Below, in pieces: positions 58,106 through 64,000 of a DNA stretch of 64,000 bases. The stretch comes from a candidate division KSB1 bacterium. GTDB taxonomy: Bacteria; Electryoneota; RPQS01. Position 1 is the stretch's first letter. Every line of letters starts with the position of its first letter. The DNA is taken from assembly GCA_016214895.1 (NCBI GenBank), contig JACRMR010000003.1:248001-312000 (forward strand). Direction: 5' to 3'. Made by a program: the position numbers and the translations under genes. The notes beneath the pieces were generated by a model. It worked only from the letters and a program-made list of their open reading frames with translations, did not search any database and was not told the DNA's origin.

Positions 58106-60646
58106 TTACTTGATAGACTTGATGAAGTAGAAATTGAGGGAGTCCGATGCGGCAATGCCGACGTCGGTATACTGCAGCCCGAACGTGAAGCCGATAGAGT
58201 CGGCGGACGAGGGAACGAACTCGCTATCCGCACTGCGATAGATGACGTATCCGGTAATCGTCGGATCCGGCTCGGTCCAGGCCAGCAATGCATCGTTGCC
58301 GATAATCTGGATCACCAGATCATCCACGGCCAACGGCGCGACCGGCACGGGTTCTTCGCCGGAGATCGCGAAATTATCGAGATACCAGCCTTCACGCTGC
58401 GTACTCGAATCCGAACAGAAGCGGAACCGGAACCGCACGCTGTCGCCGGCAAATCCGCTCAAGTCAATTGTCTTGCTCAGCCACGACGTCGATCCGGAGT
58501 AGCAGGGGACTCCCGGCAGGGGGCCGGTGTAGGGGTTTCCGGAGCCGCGTTCATAGCGGAAAGTCCGCCCATATCCGCCGCTGGGAGTTACGATGGCGAA
58601 CGGACCGCCGTTGGTCGAGATCTCGACGAAGCCGCCGTCGTAGGCGGAATCCTGATAGAGTGTCGAACTCTCGGCATCGATCCAGGAGTCAAACGTGAAG
58701 ATCGACTGCGGAGTAATGACGATCGGCGGGCTGATCAGCCCGGCATCAAGCGAATCCGAATACGTTCCGGTCGAACTGTTGCCGCATTTCCAGGCCGAAT
58801 CCGGAGAGGCCGACAGCTCAGTCGAGATATGCCATTGATCGACGAACCCATTCGTGTAGTTGTCATGCGTCCATCCGTTGGTCCCGTCGCGCACGCTATC
58901 GGCCCAATAGATCGTGCGGCGACCGATGATGAGCGCAAAGGAACGGTTCACGGTATATCCGCTGTCCGCGGTGAGCGCCAGCGTCAGAGTCGCCACATGA
59001 TCCAGCGGAGTCGCGCTGTCGGCTTGCAGCACGAAATAGTCGGCCGTATTCGACCGCGTGGAGTCTTTGTCGATCTCCGGCCACGCACCGCTGTTATCGA
59101 TCAGGCTCAGGTACGGATCACTCTCCGACAAGGTGCCCGCCACATTAGTCGCATTCGCGGCGGTGTTGAGTATCGCAACTTCGAGCGTGACGGTTTCGCC
59201 GCGCTCGAACAGGCCGTCGGCGTCCGCGAAAACCGTATCGGCCACCACGGAGCTGACATATCTCAGATTGGGCAGCGCACCGTTGGAGCCGGAATACTGG
59301 CTGATTTCATTCACGGCCTTATGGAGATTCAACCGTCCCCAGGTCACCGTGATGCTGGTCAGCGCGGATATCGTATCGACGGACGCCAGCAGGAGCTCGC
59401 GGAGTGCCAGCGCGGCGGAGTCGGGATACAAATGATAGTAGTCGTTGAACACCGTGCTGGCGGCGGCGTGCATGAGCGCAATCGCGCCGGCGACGTGGGG
59501 GGTGGCCATCGAAGTGCCCGTACTGTATCCGGTGGCGCCGTCCGATGTCGTGCTGAGAATGCTCGTGCCCGGCGCGCCGAGATCGATTGACGTTTGCCCC
59601 CAGGCCGATCCCGAGTTCTTGAGATCAGCGTTGGTCGTGTTCGTAACCGTCACCAAATAGGGGCTGGTGCATTGGGTCGGCACGTCGCCTACGGCATCCA
59701 CGTCGACCGCATTGTTGGCGGTGGCCGCGGCGGACAGAATTCCCTGTTCGCCCATCGCATTGTACAGGTCGTTCCAGATCGGGTAGGAACCGCTGGTGCA
59801 CGACGCATTATCCACACCGAAGCTCGAATTAGTGGCCACGACGTTTGCGCCGCGCAGGCCGTTGGTCTGCCACCAGAGCGTCTTTTGTGTCAGGACATAA
59901 TTGTACGCGATCGACACGACCGACGTCTGGCTGCTCGACCCGGCCACGATCATGAGCTTGACGTTCCAGTTGACGCCGGACACCATCGACGCATTATTGC
60001 CTCGCGCTCCGACCGTGCCGGCCACATGCGTACCATGATTGTGGACAGGCAAGGTCCCGTTCTCATCGTACGCATCCCAGCCGTTGATATCATCAACGTA
60101 CCCGTTCGTATCGTCGTCGATCGCGTTTCCCGGAATCTCGTTGGGGTTAGTCCATAGATTGCCCTGCAAGTCCGGATGCGTGAGCAGGCAGCCACCATCG
60201 ATGACCGCGACGACGATGTCGTTACCCGCTTGATCCGTGCCTCCGGTGGAAACATCCCACGCCTCCGGCGCATCAATATCTGAATCGCTGGCCTGGTTCA
60301 TGTCCCACTGGCTCCCGAACAGCGCGTCATTGGGGAACGTGGACCGTTGGCTCAGATAATGGTCAGCCTGCGACCACACGACGATAGAATAGCCCTTAAG
60401 CTCCTCGATCGCGTCCAATACGCTGAGTTGCGGGGTCAATTTGACCAGCTGGATGTTCAGCGCCGGAACCAACTCGCGCTCGAGGCTGAATCGCAGCGGA
60501 TCGAGCAACTGTTGCGCCTCGGTGCGCGAGACGTGTTTCCCAAATCGAACGATGACCTGGCCCTCGACATAGGCGGACGCTCCCTGGGCAAACGAAGCAC
60601 CCGTCAAAGCTGTCAAGAGGGTCAAGATCGCTAAGCGAAACCGCAT
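58106..60646 (-). CDS. Secreted subtilisin-like serine protease
   Basis: 846 residues from the ATG at 60646, with GGAG 8 nt upstream and a signal peptide (MRFRLAILTLLTALTGASFAQ); the frame runs 46 codons further without such features. A propeptide (about 25-100) is followed by a peptidase S8 domain (about 105-470). The triad is Asp 150 (VAVIDGG), His 204 (HNHGTHVAG) and Ser 379 (GTSMATPHVAG), with oxyanion Asn near 311 (AAATANN). A calcium-type insert (NAIDDDTNGYVDDINGWD) is typical. Downstream are a beta-sandwich with jelly-roll character (about 620-780) and an FN3-like end (IGNDALLAWTEPDPTITGYV ... NFYFIKSIK) similar to those of the other two non-T9SS secreted proteins. Probably released outside the cell. 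Confidence 0.95.
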   Translation of the reverse strand: MRFRLAILTLLTALTGASFAQGASAYVEGQVIVRFGKHVSRTEAQQLLDPLRFSLERELVPALNIQLVKLTPQLSVLDAIEELKGYSIVVWSQADHYLSQRSTFPNDALFGSQWDMNQASDSDIDAPEAWDVSTGGTDQAGNDIVVAVIDGGCLLTHPDLQGNLWTNPNEIPGNAIDDDTNGYVDDINGWDAYDENGTLPVHNHGTHVAGTVGARGNNASMVSGVNWNVKLMIVAGSSSQTSVVSIAYNYVLTQKTLWWQTNGLRGANVVATNSSFGVDNASCTSGSYPIWNDLYNAMGEQGILSAAATANNAVDVDAVGDVPTQCTSPYLVTVTNTTNADLKNSGSAWGQTSIDLGAPGTSILSTTSDGATGYSTGTSMATPHVAGAIALMHAAASTVFNDYYHLYPDSAALALRELLLASVDTISALTSITVTWGRLNLHKAVNEISQYSGSNGALPNLRYVSSVVADTVFADADGLFERGETVTLEVAILNTAANATNVAGTLSESDPYLSLIDNSGAWPEIDKDSTRSNTADYFVLQADSATPLDHVATLTLALTADSGYTVNRSFALIIGRRTIYWADSVRDGTNGWTHDNYTNGFVDQWHISTELSASPDSAWKCGNSSTGTYSDSLDAGLISPPIVITPQSIFTFDSWIDAESSTLYQDSAYDGGFVEISTNGGPFAIVTPSGGYGRTFRYERGSGNPYTGPLPGVPCYSGSTSWLSKTIDLSGFAGDSVRFRFRFCSDSSTQREGWYLDNFAISGEEPVPVAPLAVDDLVIQIIGNDALLAWTEPDPTITGYVIYRSADSEFVPSSADSIGFTFGLQYTDVGIAASDSLNFYFIKSIK

Positions 60647-60891
60647 GCTTACTTCTCCGCGCATTTCATCCAAGTTGTGACTGTCGGCCAGCATTTTCCA
60701 ATCAACACAAAATAACATCGGAACCGCGCGAACGCAAGGGCGGTTCGCTATGCAGTTCAATTCAGTGCCGGCACAGGGGCTCACGGAAGCTCAGATTTTA
60801 CAATGGTTCCGTGTCCCTTATCAAGTGGATTGAACCCGCTGTCCTCAGTAACCCTCGTCGCCGCTCACCAAACGAGGTCAAGTCAGACGGC

Positions 60892-62967
60892 TTATTGGGC
60901 TGGCTTCGGGGGATCGTCTGTCTTCGCGCCCAGCACGTACTTGTCGAACCAGTGCAAATCCCATTCGAGTTTGCAGCGGCGCTGGGTCAGCTTCGACAAC
61001 CCGTGTCCCTGTCCGGGGTAGATCACAAGCTCCGTGGGCACACCGAGGTACTGATGCAGCGCCCGGTGCAGGGTCTTGGCATGGGCGGCGGGAACTCGTT
61101 CGTCCTTCTCGCCGACATGAATCAAGGTCGGTGTCGTGACTCTGTCGAGCTGGTAGAGCGGCGAGGCCTTTCGCATTTCGTCCGCGGCACTCCAGGGCAA
61201 GCCGCGCATGTAGTTGATGACGTGCCCCGGCGTGTCTTCGATCCCCCATTGAATTGACATATCAACGACGCCGGCGCCGCTGCTGGCGGCCTTGAATCGC
61301 TGGGTATGGGTGATGAGGCAGTTCGTCAGATACCCGCCGTTACTCCAGCCGCCGACGGCCAACTTCGCGGAATCCGCGATTCCACGCTCGACCATCGCAT
61401 CCACGCCGCGCAAAATATCTTCGACCTCGATTTCGTTTTCATGGCCGATGAGATCGGCGCAGAAGCGGTCACCGTATCCGGTGGAGCCGCGATAGTTCGG
61501 GCAGAGCACCGCCCAGCCCCGCGCCGCCAGCAAGACTCGACCGTAGATCCAGAACTCGAATCGCAGTTTGTCGCTGTCGGTGGGTCCCCCGTGCACACTG
61601 ACAAACATCGGGAGCGGCTTGCCCGGCACATAGTCCGGCGGCAATTCGAGGATGCCTTCTACATCTTCTCCGTGCGCGCCGGTCCAGGTCACCGTCTCGA
61701 TCCGCGGCAGCTTCCAGTTGTCGATTTGCGGATTAACGTGGGTGAGTTTCCGTTTCGCCGTTGCGTTCGTTGTGGACCACAAGTAGATGTCACCGGGATT
61801 GGTCACGTCGCTGATATTGGCGGCGATTTGAGCGCCGTCGGTCGATAGCGAAAACTGTTCGACCACCAAATCGCCGGGCGTAAGCAGATCGGTGCGACCC
61901 TGTTTACCATTGGCGATATCCCGAATCGCGGCCACGCGAACTCGCGCGCGCTCCTCAGCGCCGACCAGCAAATCCCGGGAATTGGGCATCCACGCGATGG
62001 AGCCGCCGTCCGCGGGCGAGAACTCGCGAACCCGTTGCAGCTTTTGCGTCCGCGGCTCTCCGGTTGACCAGTCCGCGACGAAGAACTCCGCGGCGTAGCC
62101 GTCAAACCCGACGCCCAGCGCGAGTTTTTTCGCGTCGGGCGACCAGGCGAGACCTTCGATCCATCCGTAGGGCGACGGCGCCTGTTCGCGCCAGAGCGAG
62201 TCCTCCAGTGCGGAGATGGCCTTGGTTGCTCCGTCGTAAATATCGACCCGGGACCAGCCCTCGTTGGTCACGAGTTTGGAATTCGGTGTCGTGATCATCG
62301 CGATCCGCGACCCGTCGCGCGTCACGGCGAACTCGCGAATGCTCCGCTTGTCGTTCACGAGTTCTTCGGTTCGCCATGTTATCAGGTCCAATCGGTACAA
62401 GACGGAGATTTCGTCAACGCCATCACCGTAAGTGACGTCCTTGAATTTCTCGCGCAGACTTTTCCACTCATCGCCGATGTTGTCGTCGCTGGTCGTGTAG
62501 TACAACGCCTTCCCGTCCAACGATAGCTTGAAGGCATCGATCCCGTCCTTCAGCCGTGTGACGGCCTGCGCCTCGCCGCCCTCGATGGAGACTCGCCAAA
62601 CCTGCGGCTTATGATTCAGGGGCGGGTCCGCCTTCTCCTCCCCGCGGCTGGCGGAGAAGAAGATGCTGCGGCTATCGGACGCCCACTGCGGCCCGGCGTC
62701 AGCTCCCGGATCAAAGGTCAGGCGGCGCGTTTCGCCGGTCGCGGTCCTCACGATCCAGAGTTCGGTATTGCGGGACTCCGCCGGCGGCTCCCAGCGCATC
62801 TCGGTGTAGGCCACCCAGTTCCCATCCGGGGAAATCACGGCACTGGTGATGTAGGCTTGCGTGAAGTAATCGTCCAGCGTGATGTCATGGTCCCTCACCG
62901 CTGCGCTGAGGGCACTGGCGAGCAGGCAGAACAAGACGGCGACGAGGCGTGGAACCGGGTAAAGCAT
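60892..62967 (-). CDS. Secreted S9-family (prolyl oligopeptidase type) peptidase
   Basis: 691 residues from the ATG at 62967, which begins a signal peptide (MLYPVPRLVAVLFCLLASALS); the frame runs 61 codons further upstream without support. An N-terminal beta-propeller built of TolB/WD-like blades (SPDGNWVAYTEMRW, ASDSRSIFFSAS, SPDAKKLALGVGF) precedes an alpha/beta-hydrolase domain. The nucleophile Ser is about residue 542 in GGWSNGGYL, the acid is in HVGEKDERVP and the His in GQGHGL. This matches acylaminoacyl/dipeptidyl peptidases, which take short peptides, so it may finish the breakdown begun by the two subtilases. It lies 245 nt upstream of the second subtilase gene and in the same direction. 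Confidence 0.94.
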   Translation of the reverse strand: MLYPVPRLVAVLFCLLASALSAAVRDHDITLDDYFTQAYITSAVISPDGNWVAYTEMRWEPPAESRNTELWIVRTATGETRRLTFDPGADAGPQWASDSRSIFFSASRGEEKADPPLNHKPQVWRVSIEGGEAQAVTRLKDGIDAFKLSLDGKALYYTTSDDNIGDEWKSLREKFKDVTYGDGVDEISVLYRLDLITWRTEELVNDKRSIREFAVTRDGSRIAMITTPNSKLVTNEGWSRVDIYDGATKAISALEDSLWREQAPSPYGWIEGLAWSPDAKKLALGVGFDGYAAEFFVADWSTGEPRTQKLQRVREFSPADGGSIAWMPNSRDLLVGAEERARVRVAAIRDIANGKQGRTDLLTPGDLVVEQFSLSTDGAQIAANISDVTNPGDIYLWSTTNATAKRKLTHVNPQIDNWKLPRIETVTWTGAHGEDVEGILELPPDYVPGKPLPMFVSVHGGPTDSDKLRFEFWIYGRVLLAARGWAVLCPNYRGSTGYGDRFCADLIGHENEIEVEDILRGVDAMVERGIADSAKLAVGGWSNGGYLTNCLITHTQRFKAASSGAGVVDMSIQWGIEDTPGHVINYMRGLPWSAADEMRKASPLYQLDRVTTPTLIHVGEKDERVPAAHAKTLHRALHQYLGVPTELVIYPGQGHGLSKLTQRRCKLEWDLHWFDKYVLGAKTDDPPKPAQ

Positions 62968-63256
62968 GGTTGGAATCTGATGATTTTGAAGCAGTGAACA
63001 CACAATCAAGTCCTCAGGGAAAGGTACGAACCTCTCCGTAGAAACGCAATCATTGACGCCGCGCCGGGTCGAATCCATAGTAAGATTGAAAAAAATTCGT
63101 ATATTGCGCTTCAGTGTATCCTGGCGACGTGCGCCGGCGCGATCAAGCATAGCATATTGTAATTAATCACGTTACTGACGATCATCTGTTCAATGACGTC
63201 AGTGAGGAGTCTTGGCGAACAGGGTACTGGTCACGATGCCAAAGCAGAGGTAAACG
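62968..63256. other. Divergent intergenic region, no gene
   Basis: 289 nt between the leftward S9 peptidase and the rightward FG-GAP gene. It is AT-rich around 63080-63165, where both promoters should lie. No clear -35/-10 pair was identified. Confidence 0.45.
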
Positions 63257-64000
63257 ATGAAGCAGCACACTTCGAGACTACTGCTGGCCGCCGCCGGGCT
63301 TGTGGCTCTGGTGACGATTGCCCGTTCGACCCCGGTTCTTTTCTGGGAACTGGCGGATCGCACGCAGGACGGCCAGATGACAATGTTTAATCCGTCAGCA
63401 GGGGACGGCGATACCGGGATTCCGGTTTACGGCGGCGGCGACCTTGACGGTGACGGCAAGATGGACGCGATTCTGTCGGCGATAACCGGCGACGGCCGCC
63501 TCGGCGACCGAACCTCGTGCGGTGAGTTGCATGTTCTATTCGGGGTGGACTCGATTCGCGGGCTGGTGGATTTCGCGAATTATGATGGGGTCTATTCCAA
63601 CCTGCTGACGATTTGGGGTCGCAGTCGGAAGGATTATTTTTCTTCGAATGCGAAGACCGGCGATCTTGACGGCGACGGGACGCAGGATCTGATCGTGGGT
63701 GCGATGTGGGCGGACACGCTGGGCCGGCAGGATTGCGGGTCCGTGTATATCATCTGGGGCGGCGCTCACCTTCGGGATCGATTCATAGATCTGGCGAGTT
63801 CCGCCGACATGACCGAGTTCGAAATCACGACGATCACGGGCGCGCAGGCCGACGACAAGTTGGGGGTCTGGATTTCCACGGGCGATGCGGATAATGACGG
63901 CGCGATCGACGTGCTGATCGGCGCCCCGCGCGCGGACGGTTATCAGAACGCGCGTCAGCAGAGCGGCGAGGTCTATCTGTTGTTCGGGCCGTTTGCCCGG
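63257..64000 (+). CDS. FG-GAP beta-propeller secreted protein (5' part, runs off the window)
   Basis: 248 codons open from the ATG at 63257 to the window edge, with AGAGG 7 nt before the start. A signal peptide (MKQHTSRLLLAAAGLVALVTIARS) is followed by integrin-alpha-type FG-GAP blades. Each carries a calcium loop D-x-D-x-D-G-x-x-D or close to it (DLDGDGKMD, DLDGDGTQD, DADNDGAID), then a hydrophobic strand and a VLFG/IIWG/LLFG segment. Proteins of this class bind ligands or surfaces with a propeller. Whether a T9SS sorting domain follows cannot be seen. Confidence 0.85.
   Translation, partial: MKQHTSRLLLAAAGLVALVTIARSTPVLFWELADRTQDGQMTMFNPSAGDGDTGIPVYGGGDLDGDGKMDAILSAITGDGRLGDRTSCGELHVLFGVDSIRGLVDFANYDGVYSNLLTIWGRSRKDYFSSNAKTGDLDGDGTQDLIVGAMWADTLGRQDCGSVYIIWGGAHLRDRFIDLASSADMTEFEITTITGAQADDKLGVWISTGDADNDGAIDVLIGAPRADGYQNARQQSGEVYLLFGPFAR

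Noticed and set aside
1-64000. tRNA, rRNA, transposase or phage genes
   Set aside because: Scanned for T-loop motifs, transposase and integrase motifs and rRNA cores; none found. A small tRNA could still be missed by eye.

Overview
The window is GC-rich, gene-dense bacterial DNA. Four large secreted products (ends at 13574, 15631, 28526; the last is 4,041 residues) carry the YPNPFN-type C-terminal sorting domain of type IX secretion, and many lipoproteins, beta-propellers and Ig-like repeat proteins surround them. This points to the FCB superphylum, most likely a candidate phylum of the Zixibacteria/KSB1/Cloacimonadota kind rather than a classical low-GC Bacteroidete; the exact lineage cannot be fixed from the sequence. 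No rRNA, tRNA, CRISPR array, transposase or phage gene was seen.

Layout. 1-5000: tail of an unknown gene, a terminator, then two leftward surface genes (leucine-rich-repeat lipoprotein; three-copy lamin-tail protein). 5100-7354: a lipoprotein translationally coupled to a GAF-AAA+-Fis sigma-54-type activator. 7355-9730: a repeat-rich region with two small hypothetical genes. 9731-13574: an operon of a Ser/Thr kinase with PEGA domains, a repeat/membrane protein and a T9SS cargo. 13772-28526: two more T9SS cargoes, including the giant 34-repeat protein. 28669-31441: tatC and a queuosine-precursor transporter, divergent from queG. 31422-35619: a small membrane protein, a DUF3857/transglutaminase-like exported protein and an OPT-family transporter. 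35697-38879: a subtilase. 39355-41498: a signalling cluster (XRE regulator, CheW, HDOD, CheB-type receiver). 42013-45732: a cysteine-rich secreted protein behind a near-consensus promoter. 45898-53980: a complete phosphate module (phoB, phoR, porin, pstS, pstC, pstA, pstB, phoU), all leftward, with a possible Pho box. 54207-58000: a cysteine-biosynthesis operon. 58106-64000: a second subtilase, an S9 peptidase, and the start of an FG-GAP propeller protein.

The most striking system is at 54207-58000. A strong promoter gives a nearly leaderless transcript whose first ORF is a 30-codon peptide with Cys codons at positions 10-13 and 15. An intrinsic terminator follows, and two heptamers inside the peptide ORF are complementary to its arms. 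Behind it lie a Prx6-type peroxiredoxin, a CysM-like cysteine synthase, a JAMM protease and a single protein that fuses the CysO sulfur carrier to its E1-type activating enzyme and a rhodanese domain. The first two genes and the last two genes overlap by 4 nt. This reads as a cysteine-sensing transcription attenuator controlling a carrier-protein route to cysteine. The arrangement resembles the polycysteine leaders and mec-cysO-cysM operon of mycobacteria, but here the carrier is fused to its activator.

Non-coding DNA carries several dispersed palindromic repeat families. One of them appears to lie in frame inside the kinase gene. Three near-consensus promoters (TTGACA, 17-nt spacer, TAAATT or TATATT) recur and helped fix gene starts.
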